Assembly (NCBI GenBank): GCA_012845835.1
Contig: JABAKD010000023.1
Location: 8,735,840-8,799,839, forward strand
Direction: 5' to 3'
From: Undaria pinnatifida
Taxonomy: Eukaryota > Sar > Phaeophyceae > Laminariales > Alariaceae
Length of the DNA stretch: 64,000 nt
The first letter of the stretch is position 1, and every line of letters starts with the position of its first letter. Below the pieces are notes generated by a model. The model saw only the letters and a program-made list of their open reading frames with translations, had not been told where the DNA came from and did no database searches. The translations under genes and the position numbers were made by a program. Shown one piece after another: positions 1 through 13,130 of this stretch.

Positions 1-2724
<2,724 letters not shown>

Positions 2725-2848
2725 CAGTCTACAGACAGCAGTCTACACCCGTGAATTTCCACCCTGATGGCACATCTTTAACACGCGGCAGCCGGGAACG
2801 TACACATCGAGCGACTTGATACACTTTGGAACGAACGCATGCACTTAC

Positions 2849-3815
2849 GCCGACGATGTCACCGGTAGCGGCGGTGGCGTTCTTGAAGGTACCGCCGTCC
2901 TTGGTCCTTGCTCCCGCGCAGAGGGAGAACACCGCGCAGTAATTCTCCCACACTTGAGCAAAAAATAAAGTGCGGCAGGGCGACATGCACAAAGCAAAAA
3001 GTATCAGGAGATGTCACGTGGTTAAAGGTGCAAACGTGCAAACACGTGCTCTGTGAGTGACAACGTACAGGATGCGAGCGGTGGCGGAAAGGCATTGTTT
3101 CGTATTCCTGGGCATGTCAAGCGGTTGAAGAGGTGCAGCATGACTGGATCGAACTGCTGTTTCCATGCTTTCTTTGCTGCTGTGTACACAAACTTTAGCA
3201 CAAAAAAACAGTCACGGCAATTCTGGTCGCGCTCACAACTTCAACATGCACGGTTGCTACATGTACGCACAAAAAGCAGCAACAAACGACTCCTAAACTA
3301 TGGCCCCGTGACAGCCACATCTTCACACGGAAAGTTGTTGGGTGGGGGGCGGATGTTCGTGCGCGGCGAGCGAGCGGAGAGCGCGGCAGCCCACGATGAT
3401 TATCTCACACGCTCGTGCCGGAACGGGCGGTTAGATTGAATATTCAAACAAAACTCTGCTGCTCACCTTTGTACCCGCGGTCGTCGACTTCGTCCGTTGG
3501 GATGCCGATGGAAGGTTTGCCACCGACGTCCTGCAGGCAGATGTGGCAGTTGTGGGGGTGATCCTTGCTGGGGGCGAGGAACGAGCACGTCACCTTGCAC
3601 GTTTCCGGGTCCCTCCAGTCGTTTTTGTCGCACGTCGTGTAGTGCTTGCCGTCCTTTTTCGTGCGGACCCCGAGCCGCCCCTCGGGGCAGTCTTGAGCGT
3701 TGAGGCAAAACCACAGGGGGTTGCCGGGTTCCAGCGTAGTCTTGGGCTTGGAGGGGGATTTAGAACTCTCAGCTGGCTTGCGTTTCAGGGGCGAAGCCTT
3801 CGACAGCGCACTCAT
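2849..3815 (-). CDS. Uncharacterised cysteine-rich protein, exons 1-2 (3' end not resolved)
   Basis: I read two exons on the minus strand: 3467-3815 and 2849-2952. Exon 1 begins at an ATG at 3815 (MSALSKASPLK). An in-frame ATG at 4046 would add 77 low-complexity residues, and I treat that stretch as leader. Exon 1 ends at a good donor (AAAG|GTGAGC, phase 1). The exon 2 acceptor is TTGCTCAAG|TG, and the joined frame continues as GYKVWENYCAVF. Exon 2 ends at a strong donor, GGC|GTAAGT, so a further exon is expected towards the CA array; otherwise the frame reads on to a stop at 2729. The predicted part has 151 residues: a basic Ser/Lys/Pro N-terminus, then a compact domain with the spacing W-F-C-x5-C, two further Cys, a C-x3-C and a C-x2-C (NCHICLQ), plus two His. 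This looks like a small zinc-binding or disulfide-rich module, but I cannot name a family. Function unknown. Confidence 0.55.
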
Positions 3816-4990
3816 GTCTACTGCGAGGGGAGCGGCTGCTGTGTTGAATTGTGTGCGTGTGCGCGTGTTCGCGTCGGGCGGGTGTGCTGAGGCGACTAAA
3901 ACGAAGTTTGGTCGAAGTTTTGGTAAAGATCCAGAACCCACAGCAGCAGCAGCTACACCCCAGCTTCGTTGAGCGGCATCGTTGAGGTTGCGCTTGCTCT
4001 CGTTACCCGCGATCGACCTACTACGTGAAAGCTGCGCGTGCAACAAACCTCACCAGAGGTGAAATAGACGGTATACGTTCGGCTTTGGAGGGTGTGCGTG
4101 CCCATCCCCTCTCTGTGCTGACAACACACAACCTCAACGCCAATACTCCGCAAAACGGGACTGTCACTTTTTTGCGATCGGAAGCAAATGAAAGTGCAGG
4201 TTTGCTGCCGAAAGACGAAAGACGTCGGTTCTGCGGGGTTCGGCGCGCTTTTCACGACGCTGATTCCAACCCAGCAGGGACAATCGAGACCGCACGCAAC
4301 GAGCCATTCTGTTCGCTAGGCCACCAGGTGCCGCATTGCGAAGGCGCGAGCCTGGCCGTGCGTCTGGGAGCGCGCTATGAGGGCGCGAAGTTAACGTACT
4401 GTTTTCAGAGGGGGTCGAATTTCCCCGCTGCGCTGTGAGCGACCCAGTCCTGAAGATCCCGATTCCCGTAATATTAGTTACCTCTATTTGCAGGTGGTGA
4501 TGTCCTCTGCCACCCCACGTAGGATGTTGTTTTTGCTCCTTTTGAGAGTTTCGCGGACTCAGCACGTACCGCCAGACATAAAATCAGCGACCACGCGGGC
4601 CAGGTTCCCATCACTTCGTGGTGGAAATATTGGGGCCGCGAATGGTAAGACGCTCCTTCACGAGTTGAGTAGGTTCAAGCAGGCGACACAAGCCGCATGA
4701 ATACCGGCCGGTTACATTTCTACTTGGTACGCAGCTTGCTGTCGATACGAATACATCGAACTGTGTCTAATAGCCTGTGGCCAAGTCGAGTCAGAGATTG
4801 TGTTTGTCTCCCATGCAGGATGACGAGTCGGCACGTGTATTGGCTTACCGCTATTACACCGCTGTAACTGTAGTCTAGTCTGTATGTGGTCGATGGTTAG
4901 ATACACCAGCCGACCTTTACGCGGCAATGATAGGCAGAACCGACGTGTGAAAATGTCAATCATTCGAAGACCGCACACAGATCGTATGTA
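3816..4990. other. No recognisable gene; upstream region of the cysteine-rich gene
   Basis: Open frames occur on both strands, but none has domain-like composition or splice support. The part next to 3815 is presumably leader and promoter of the minus-strand gene. I see no clear TATA box. Confidence 0.5.
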
Positions 4991-5170
4991 CACACAAATT
5001 GACTTGCGGAAAGCGCTAGAGCGTGAGTCAGCAACATTCGATGGAAAATCCACGAGCAGTGGGATTGGTGAATGAAGTCTATGTGCGATAAAAACTTGAT
5101 GGCAAGAACAGGGGGGGAAGAAGGGACGACACCTGTGGCCACGGCTTGTCCAGAAGTTGGAAAGTAGATG
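4991..5170 (+). repeat. SINE-like family 2, 5'-truncated copy
   Basis: It matches 61388-61570 (same orientation) and 6371-6600 (inverted). Shared words are CACAAATTGACTTGCGGAAAG, the GCAAGAAC/GGGGGG block, GGGACGACACCTGTG and GGCTTGTCCAG. This copy lacks the tRNA-like head seen at about 61275-61345. Confidence 0.7.
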
Positions 5171-6370
5171 TATGTGAAAACAAAAAAAAATACCACGGGC
5201 GTATAGACTATATATGAACATTCAAAATCCGTTAAACAAATTCTTCTGCTCACATGATTGTTTGGAGAATAAGTCTAGCCGATGCTCAGAACGAAGAATG
5301 GGAGCAGCCAGGTCCACCAGGTCGAATGCCCCCAACCACGCACAGCCTTGTGTTTTGTCCCAAGCCGAAGATCACCCGGTCCCAAGCCCCAGACTCCCGC
5401 AACAGTAAGCGACAACAGCACCGGTTTTATTTGCTTTCGTTCGCCGATAAATCTTGATGATCGGTGATGTCTTCTGAACCTCCTGGTTCCTGCGTGCGTG
5501 CTATTTTCGCGGCGATGGTTTTGTAGGTTTTAAGGTGAACACGTCCTCTTTTGCCGCAACACTTTGTTGCTCGGGAGCTCACGAAGCGAAGCCAAAATAG
5601 AAATAAGCGCCAAGCTAAAAGAGCACCGACACGCGCAGGGTAAACAGGTAGGGGGAGAGGGAGAAAAGGGGGGGAGAGAGAGAAAGCTGTCGCCCTGGGG
5701 CTCTCACTACAGCGTCTGTTGAGTATTGGCTGTTGTTCTCGATAAAGCGCCGGAATATGTATGCGTGTGGCACAGCTTGAATGCCCGATTTATTTATTGC
5801 ACTGAACTGACGGTGTCCGCTATACTGTTGGTAAAACAGGCTGGCATCGACCGGCTCTATGAGGGACACCAACCATGTCTTTACCTGCCGCATGATGCTT
5901 TCGGGTTGAGGTCAAGTTACAGGTCCGAACACCCTGTTGTGCCCAAGGAAATATCGAAGGCAATTGCTGGGCAACGGCGAGGAATAATAACATACGTTTA
6001 CAATACGTAGAGGGACTGTTCGTTGTTATCAGGAGAGTTCGATCGAAAGCGGGTCGATTTCAGCCACCTGGTACGCCGTGTTTTATTTTCCAAACCTATT
6101 CCAAACGTAATACGCCGTGTTGTAATTTTCCAACGGTACGAGAGGGGGCTTGGTTCCTTTTCAAGGAGTCTTCTTTGCCAGTGGCTCGGGGCGCGAGTGA
6201 CCCGCTTGTTCCATGCGGTTACGTATAGACTTTCGTCTTGGTTAAATTTTTCGATGTGACTCCCCAATGGAATGGCTAGCCAGGCGCGCGAAACAAATCG
6301 CCTGTTTTATGTACGGGATATTTTTATGTAATGCCAGGTATAGTCTACACGTTTATTCGTTTTTTTTTTT
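5171..6370. other. No recognisable feature
   Basis: I see only short unsupported frames. There is a purine-rich G/A run at about 5650-5690. Confidence 0.5.
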
Positions 6371-6650
6371 TGCACGCTTCTACTTTCCAGCTTCTGGACA
6401 ACAAGAGCCTTGGTCACAGGCGTCGTCCCTTCTTCCCCCCCCCGGTTCTTGCCTTCTAATATTATCCCGCACAGGCTCCATTCAGCAATCCCACTGCTCG
6501 TTGATTTTTCATCAGGTGTTGCTCACTCACGCTCTCGCGCTTTCCGCAGGTCATTTTGTTCACAAAAAAAGTCCCCACGAACATACACGCGTATGAACTC
6601 GGGGGGATTCGTACTCACGAAACTGACCTATATACTACCGGACTCGAGGA
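6371..6650 (-). repeat. SINE-like family 2, inverted copy
   Basis: Read on the minus strand it repeats the 61300-61570 sequence. It begins near the tRNA T-arm-like block (GGTCAGTTTCGTGAGTACGA) and passes through the GCGGAAAGC, GTGGGATTGCTGAA and GGGACGACGCCTGTGACC blocks. The head is better preserved here than at 4991. Confidence 0.7.
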
Positions 6651-6712
6651 TAATGTTATAAAGCTTAGTTTGGGTAAGCTATTGGTTAACCTTTTGCAAA
6701 AAATGGCGGGTT
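6651..6712 (+). repeat. SINE-like family 1, 3' tail fragment
   Basis: The segment TTATAAAGCTTAGTTTGGGTAAGCTATTGGTTAACC is the reverse complement of the tail shared by the copies at 10166-10597 and 30347-30640. No tRNA-like head is present. Confidence 0.65.
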
Positions 6713-7660
6713 CCGAGCTAAAGCCGAATATTTTTCACGAGGTTGTCAGAACTCGGCGAGGACATAACCTCAAGCTCTGAAAATTTGCACAAATTTCCGC
6801 TGGGTCATGGGGATGACGAAAATATCATTTTTTTTTGTCATTTGGCCATCGTGGTGGTGAGTTACTCACGAATAAGTGGGTAAAACTGAGGGAAAGTCGC
6901 ATCCGCGGCCCCCCTGTAAACGTTGCAAATATTTATCGTTTTTTACAATATCATATACAGCAACGCTATTATTCGGCAAGCTTCCCAAAAAAGTCACTTA
7001 CTTGGTTAGTAGTGTCATGTTGGGAAGTGCTCCGTCGGCTGTTCCATCATACCTCAGTGATGTCTAACCAGCCAATCCCTGCGCAGTAATACACCGTAGG
7101 CCTGTTAGTCTATATACGAGCTTTCCAATGTTGAATCTTGTATTAATCTGTTTATCGCATTGATAGCCAGGGGTGGATTTATAGTTAACCGTAGGGGTGC
7201 CCAATGGCCGAGTAAAGTCCCCAATAGTAGTTGTTTTTACGAGCTGGTGGTCCGGCTTAGAGTCAAACGCAACACCGGAATGAGTTTTCGCAGCCCAGTT
7301 TTGCGAATTTCGCCATGAAAATTAGCATGGAGATAGGAAAGGGGTGTATTTACACAAAGTATCACGCGCTGTAAAAAAATAACAAATATCGGTGGAAAAT
7401 GTTGGTATTATAGTATCATAGTCATTCATTTTCTTTTTTTTTTAAACGCGAAAATGTTTTCTCTTCGTTTGGTCAGCGTGTGAAGTTCTAACTAGCACTA
7501 AGCGCTCGCAATCACGTGTACCTGGTAATTTTTTCAGCTCAAATTTCGTAAAAAAGTGCTGCGAAAACCACATTTTATTATGTGTCTCTCGTCGTAGTAT
7601 CTTTTTTTTGTTTTACGATGAACAAATACCAGGGCTTTTAATTACCTGGTACTTATTGTA
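6713..7660. other. No recognisable feature, AT-rich
   Basis: Stop-rich in all frames. A 15-bp word (AATACCAGGGCTTTT) at about 7625-7639 recurs exactly at the start of the hAT element at 7669, 38 bp away. It may be the remains of an earlier element end. Confidence 0.5.
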
Positions 7661-7686
7661 ATTAATACCAGGGCTTTTCACGGGTC

Positions 7687-7960
7687 ATGACCCGACCCGC
7701 GGGTCGGGTCAAGGGGGTTTCAAAATCTCGCGGGTCGGGTCGGGTCGGGTCATTACGTTTAAAAATCTCACGGGTCGGGTCGGGTCGGGTCAAGAGATTT
7801 TCAAAATCTCGCGGGTCGGGTCGGGTCGGGTCAAAAGGCTTCAAAATCTCGCGGGTCGGGTCGGGTCGGGTCAAGAGGTTTTCAAAATCTCGCGGGTCGG
7901 GTCGGGTCATGACCCGCGAGATACGGGTCACTTCGCGGGTCAAGCCATAATGACCCGTGA
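7687..7960. repeat. Left GGGTC subterminal array of the hAT element
   Basis: Units read CTCGCGGGTCGGGTCGGGTC followed by GGGTCA and an A/T-rich spacer ending CAAAAT. There are about five units with a period near 41 bp. The GGGTC sense is on the plus strand, the same as in the right array, so the arrays are direct rather than inverted. Confidence 0.9.
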
Positions 7961-8270
7961 GTTGTTTTGGGCTGACCCGCGGGTCAAACCCGCGGATCTA
8001 GCCGGCGGATCCGCCTTTTTCAAACTTACAGCTGAGAGCCACATTGATGCCGTGCAGGCGCCCCGCGGGTCGGGCCCGCGGGTCCGCCAATAAAATACAA
8101 ACATTTTTTCGGCTTCCTGCCTCCCTCGTGCCGATGCTCCGATCATATATATGTCATCACAGCGTGCAGAACAATCACCAGGCAGTACCCCTAGCTACTC
8201 GTACGAAGGCATACTGCAGTGTGACGCGAATCCCGTACCTACTGAAGCCGCAACAACAGCAGTAATATTA

Positions 8271-8799
8271 CGGTCATACCAGTACGAAATGTCACCAAAC
8301 GTAAAAAGGCAAGGAAGGGCAGTCGTCTTCGAAGCAGCAGCAGCAAGCAGCAGCAGCAGCAGCACTGGCAGCAGCAAGCACCAGCAGCAGACCCCGGATT
8401 CTCGCGGATCCCAGCCCCTGCTGACAGACCCACCGCCCCAGTTGTGGGCTTGCTGCCGGAGGCGGCTCAGCTAGGCTGCTTGCCGGGGCTGGAGACTGCA
8501 CAGATACAAGATAGATACAGCAGTAGTAGTTGTAGTAGTAGCTAGCTCGAGAATTATCATACCAGTACGAAATGTGACCAAACGTAAAAAAGCAAGAAGA
8601 AGAGCAGCCGTTGTCGAAGCAGCAGCAGCAGCAAGCAGCAGCAGCAGCACAGCAGCAGCACCCTGGCAGCAGCCAGCACCAGCAGCAGGCAACGCATCCT
8701 CGCGGATCGCAGCCCCTGCTGACAGATCCACTGCCCCAGTTGTGGGCTTGCTGCCGGAGGCGGCTCAGCTAGGCTGCTTGCCGGGGCCGGAGATTGCAC
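8271..8799. repeat. Internal direct duplication with CAG runs inside the hAT element
   Basis: 8271-8500 and 8557-8799 are clearly the same sequence, roughly 286 bp apart. Both start with CATACCAGTACGAAATGT, pass through CAGCAGCAG runs, and end in GCTGCTTGCCGGGGC. Open frames across them (poly-Ser, poly-Ala or poly-Leu depending on frame) follow from the triplet runs and are not evidence of a protein. Confidence 0.9.
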
Positions 8800-9094
8800 T
8801 TGTAACTTATAACTAGCTCGCTCGTCGGGTCGCTCGTGGGTCGACCCGGTGGTCTAACGGTACGGGCATGTCCATGCGTGTGGGTCGCGGTTTCGTTCCT
8901 ATTTCTCGTGCGCACACCACATGACATAGTCTAATCATCAGCTCCAAACAAAGCCGGTAAAAAACGCAGAGAACACGACATACTGGGAAAAGTACGAGGG
9001 ACCAAGGACCAACCAACCGACCGAGGTATACATGCTTTGACCCGTGACTTTTTGACTTTGACCCGTGAGAAATGTCACGGGTCAAGTTAACGTG

Positions 9095-9360
9095 ACCCGC
9101 CAGACGACCCGAATCTCGCGGGTCACTCGGATTGTCGCGGGTCGGGTCGGGTCGGGTCAGGACGACTTCAAAATCTCGCGGGTCGGGTCGGGTCGGGTCA
9201 AGACGTCTCGAAAATCTCGCGGGTCGGGTCGGGTCGGGTCAAGACGTCTCGAAAATCTCGCGGGTCGGGTCGGGTCGGGTCAAGACGTCTCAAAAATCTC
9301 GCGGGTCGGGTCGGGTCAGCTGACCCGACCCGACCCGACCCGACCCGCGAGATTTGACCC
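9095..9360. repeat. Right GGGTC subterminal array of the hAT element
   Basis: About four to five units of CTCGCGGGTCGGGTC with spacers AAGACGTCTCGAAAAT. At about 9317 the orientation flips through CAGCTG, making a perfect palindrome of GGGTC/GACCC repeats just before the terminal inverted repeat. Confidence 0.9.
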
Positions 9361-9386
9361 GACCCGTGAAAAGCCCTGATTAATAC

Positions 9387-9807
9387 CTACCTGGTAAGTG
9401 ATGAGACGCGGGCATATCGATCGTTTCCCCAATGCCTCAAGGAACGCTCACATCGAGTTTCAGCGGTATACGCAGTACAACGTTTTCGAGTTTTCGTATG
9501 GGCTTTAGTATTGATATGTCTTCGGGAGTGGCGGAATGTAGTTGAGTTGCAAATTTCTCCACGATTTTTTTTTTGATTGAAACAATCCCGACGCTAAAGA
9601 ATGCACTACAGAGCCAGATGCACCGCTGCAAAATCTGGAGTCGAAAGACTTCCAAAATATCGCGAAAACGTCTACAGGTTGTATTAAACGAAAATATGCT
9701 TTTAGGCTGGACAAGCTCGTGTAGCTCAGGTGACACCATCGCATATTCATGGAATAAACAATCGCCCGTAAAACCATGCGAGGTTACTATAAGAAAGACC
9801 ACCACGC
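9387..9807. other. No recognisable feature
   Basis: A 122-codon minus-strand frame (9437-9805) covers this stretch, but I recognise no domain in it. Confidence 0.4.
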
Positions 9808-9975
9808 TGTCGACCCTGATAGCTACACTGTAGTTGCAAGGGGAGTCGCCGACCTGTCTCCCTCATGAGGACACACAACCCGTAATACGCGTGATCGGAC
9901 TAATCCACACAGCTTGCAAAGATGAGTTCCGACACTTTTTCGATCTCACACCTACCTACAGTGTATGTAAATGTT
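9808..9975 (+). repeat. Poly-G element family B, end fragment
   Basis: It carries the family's terminal segment: GACCCTGATAGCTACACTGT, then GGGAGTCGCCGACCT, GAGGACACACAACCCGTAAT, ACACAGCTTGCAAAGATGAG and GATCTCACA. This matches 39220-39390 in the same sense and 43060-43210, 58260-58420 and 59165-59330 in the opposite sense. Confidence 0.8.
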
Positions 9976-10065
9976 CATAATATATGAAAGACCAACAGCA
10001 CAATAACCGCATACCCTAACTAAGTAAGAACCACTCGTAGTATGTACTCGTATTATAATCGACTT

Positions 10066-10890
10066 TCTGTATTCCCGGCGTAGGGTGGCTCACGGGGAGG
10101 TTGCTCTCGGTACGCGACCAGGGACGATAAGGCGGAGGACAAGATAAGACATTAGAAATTCATGGTGTTAAGGTATTAGTGCGGTAATAGTTCGTTTGAC
10201 CACTTGCAAAAGGTTAATCAATAGCTCATCGAAACTAAGCCTTATAACACTCTTCCCCCTGAAACGGCGGGATAGCGGGTCGACCGGATATACGGTCGAC
10301 CGGATATACGGGCGAACCTGTCAATTATCCAAGCCGTTTCATTTCCTGGATGTACCGGGGAGAGAATTTTCAAGTTCGACACGGGGAAAATATGAAAAAG
10401 TATATTACAAAAATTTAAATACACTCCAAAAAGAGTTTATTATGGCGGATGTAGGATTTGAACCCACGACACAAAAAACTTCAATGTTCTGTCAACGACG
10501 CCATTTGTTAAGGTATTGTTAGGGTTAAAGTCCGTTTGACCACTTGCAAGAGGTTAACCAATAGCTTACCTAACTAAGCCTTATAGCATATGCATACTGA
10601 AAAGTACTGGAGTCCCGGAGACCATTCCGACCATGCCCACCCGAAGAGAACCAACAGTTAGTAGTGTGCAAAATATTTACTCAATATGCACTGAGCAAAC
10701 GGGGCTAAACTCGAACATATCGAAGTTGGGACAGCCAATCATATCAAAAGTTCTACTCTACCGTCTCCGTAGATTCTATGCAGGCATACACATCCTACAT
10801 AAGGCATGTGCACAGGCATGAACCAATGTCCCCCCTTCCTATGTGAAGGGCATGATAACGTTCAACCAAAGCGCACCATCCAAAACCGTG
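10066..10890. repeat. Repeat family D, interrupted copy
   Basis: 10066-10165 and 10598-10890 together match one continuous repeat at 47069-47475 and 47497-47835. Shared blocks are CCGGCGTAGGGTGGCTCACG, the GAGTCCCGGAG block, TCTACTCTACCGTCTCCGTA and CGTTCAACCAAAGCGCACCA. The gap is filled by SINE-like family 1 sequence. Function unknown. Confidence 0.8.
10166..10597 (-). mobile_element. SINE-like family 1 (tRNA-derived), one full copy plus a tail fragment
   Basis: On the minus strand the copy at 10166-10505 starts with a tRNA-like head. It has a perfect B-box (GGTTCAAATCC, complement of 10454-10464) and a decayed A-box-like block upstream. The body has CCGTATATCCGG repeats, and the copy ends in AATACCTTAACA. 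The tail block repeats at 10506-10597, giving a head-to-tail partial dimer. It sits inside repeat family D, so it is the younger of the two. The better copy at 30347-30640 resembles a lysine-type tRNA. It has no protein-coding role. Confidence 0.65.
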
Positions 10891-11047
10891 GTTGTCGTAA
10901 GGGTATTGGGCGGAGACAGAGAGTGTCCCCTGCAGGCCTGCTAATTGAGCAGGTCCTCGGAGAGTACTCACCTTCTTCACCTTCGTAGAGATGTAGCTTC
11001 ATTCAATTCCAACAGAGCCCCGGATAGCTTCTGAGATCGGAGGCACA
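10891..11047 (-). repeat. Ty3-type LTR fragment
   Basis: It matches the first 150 bp (plus-strand sense) of the LTR-like repeats at 24098-24367 and 30641-30896 (GTCCCCTGCAGG, GAGAGTACTCAC, CTTCTGAGATCGGAGGCAC). It breaks off in the middle of the central palindrome and joins Ty3 3' sequence at about 11048, so part of the LTR is deleted. Confidence 0.65.
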
Positions 11048-11399
11048 TAGCCCTGTACCACGTGATGCGCGAACAGGGTAACCTGGTTGCCCCCTGGCTC
11101 TGGGCTGAGGAGGGTGTCGGCAGGGCGAAATTGAACAACGACGAAAACGAGACAGCGCTGTTCTTCAGATAGTGGCGTTCTACCCGAACCCTAGCCCGGC
11201 ATTGAGCAGGGAGATTGGGCGGACAAAAAGAAAAAAAAGAAAACAATGGAAAGAACCGCCCGGAACCCAGACCAAAACTATCAAAACAACATAAACAACC
11301 CGAAAACAAAGACTCAAACCTCACAACCCCAAAAATAGAGAACTATCGAGCAGCGGTAGCGGCTTGAAAGTCTACTGACCACGGCCGCGCCTCAAGATT

Positions 11400-12160
11400 C
11401 GTCTACGTTACGTTGGATCCCCCGAGGAAACGCACTGGCGATGCCACTTGCAGGCACCAAGAGCCTTGTACGGCTCTCGTCGAAGCCGTGTAGCACGCCG
11501 GGGGAAGACGAAATTTTATCGGTTCTGGGTTGTCCAGGAAGCGGACCAGATATACCTTGTCCTCGGTAGTACTCGCGTTGATTTTCCCAACCCACCCTAA
11601 CCCATTGTCTCCCTTGTACCAAAAGTGGGATTTCTTAGGAAGTACCGCGTCGTGGTATCGTCGGAACCAATCGGTGCGGGAAACGCAACCTTAGTCAGGT
11701 GCTAGGAAACGTTGCCCGTTGTTGAGGGAGAGCTGGCGCTGTGCCGCCCCGACCCGCATTCTGCGGTAGAGGCGGTTGGTTTGGTGGTGTTGACCCAGGG
11801 TCCGGCCCAATAGCGCAGGATATGGGGTTAGGGAGAGGTGGAGGTCCATATCCCGCTCCCATGAAGGTTCGGAATTTCCCGCTGGTGCGTCTTGTATAGC
11901 TCGGCGACGACGCCACCTCGCCCCCGTACATACTGATGACCGGTGGTCTGCTCCACATCCAGCCGTTGGAGGGGAGTCGAGACGTCGACTTGAGTGACGT
12001 GGTACGGCGGGAACTTCTTGGAAAAGTTGTTGACCACGTACTGGGTCAGCCCCGCCGGTAGATATTTGGTCACGTCCCCGCTGTCGTGGGCGTCGGCACA
12101 GGCTTGCAGCGCTCGATGGCCACACACCGACTAGCGTCGTAACCGGGCAGGTCGGAGAGG
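11400..12160 (-). pseudogene. Chromodomain-like and Tudor-like C-terminus of the Ty3 polyprotein
   Basis: The minus-strand frames include a chromodomain-type block (GHQYVRGRGGVVAELYKTH), then a frame-shifted stretch corresponding to the 31792-32181 segment that has WYKGDDGLWWLGK. In Ty3 elements such C-terminal chromatin-reading domains steer integration. The Tudor-like label for the second block rests on its pattern only. Confidence 0.5.
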
Positions 12161-12399
12161 AGGTCCTAATAGAGGAGGTTGCTCCTGATCGGCGAACCGT
12201 CCGCGGTCTCGGCGGCGAAACAGGGACAGGCTGCCAGGATCTTGTACAGGCCCGTCCAGTTGAGAACGACTTTGGCATTGAGTACCTTGGCGTAGGTTTC
12301 GCTTTCACACGCTAGGGGATGGTGGAGGCAGAATTGTGCACCCATGCCCAAACACCCGTAGCGAAGTTAGGTGTTGGACGCAGCGCGTCATAGAGGGCG

Positions 12400-13130
12400 G
12401 AGTTTCAGTGGTTAACACGAGAAACGGTGAGGGCGTGGTGTGCGCGGTCAATGTCGTTTGCTCGCTTTGGCCGCACGGTAGCCAAATCACAATAGCCCAG
12501 GTAGTCGCGGGCCAGACTCCGGTGTCCCACGACGCCAGTGCCGTCGAAAACCGTCAGGGGGAGCTGTGGGAGTCTGCCCGTGTGGGTCTCGTTGGGCGCC
12601 AGACCCGTAGCCGAGATGACGAAATTGCGATAAGGGCATTCGATGTGGGGCAGATGCAAGTCGCAATCGTCTTGTCGCTCGTTGACGACCAAAGCCAGTA
12701 TTTGGGCCCCAATGAGTGGTTTATTCGCTCAAAGTCCCCGTTACAGTTGGGATGATAGGAGCTTGTAGCAAGCTTGTGCACTCCCAACAGCTGATGTACA
12801 AATCGTGAAAGCTTGGAACAGAACTGTAGGCAGCTGTCCGAGAGTATTGTGGGCGGGCACCCCCTCAAGGGGATGTATTGATTCACCAAAATATTGGGTG
12901 CATCCTACGCGGTGAACTCAGCGGCAGTGAAGGGGAGCATGCCGGCCCGACGACTTAAGCGGTCCGTGAGCAGCATGTTGTAGGTGTTGCCTCGTTGTTT
13001 GACCGGGATGGCTGAAGTAGTCAACACCGACGGCGAAACTTGGAGCTTCCGGTAGAGGTATTGAGATGGTTGGCCAGCGGACAGTCTGCCGTGGGGTTCT
13101 CGGCGCTTGATACTTCAATCAGTGGCGAAG
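12400..13130 (-). pseudogene. Ty3 integrase core remnant
   Basis: Minus-strand frames at 12918-13118, 12554-12889 and 12405-12692 give consecutive pieces of a retroviral-type integrase core, each in a different frame. Recognisable pieces are PEAPSFAVGVDYF, CPPTILSD, KLATSSYHPNCNG and the GLAPNETHTGRLPQLPL region. The last block matches the homologous remnant at 32713-33167. Confidence 0.8.

Larger units (their letters stand above)
7669..9378. mobile_element. Non-autonomous hAT-type DNA transposon (1710 bp)
   Basis: Both ends carry the same perfect 18-bp terminal inverted repeat, CAGGGCTTTTCACGGGTC, at 7669-7686 and 9361-9378. Both are flanked by the same 8-bp word ATTAATAC (7661-7668 and 9379-9386), the target duplication expected for the hAT superfamily. 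Inside each end lies an array of about five 41-42-bp units built from GGGTC repeats (left about 7687-7960, right about 9095-9360), probably the subterminal transposase-binding repeats typical of hAT elements. The middle is a 286-bp-period direct duplication rich in CAG codon-like runs. No transposase frame is present, so movement would need an enzyme supplied elsewhere. The intact repeats and duplication suggest a fairly recent insertion. Confidence 0.9.

Noticed and set aside
8151..8816. CAG-rich frames that look like polyglutamine or polyserine proteins
   Set aside because: They fall inside a non-autonomous transposon, have no start context or domains, and are open in several frames.
10441..10510. 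A tRNA gene on the minus strand
   Set aside because: Only the B-box half is good; acceptor and D arms do not pair, and the same sequence occurs with a shared tail at 30 kb, so it is a SINE head.
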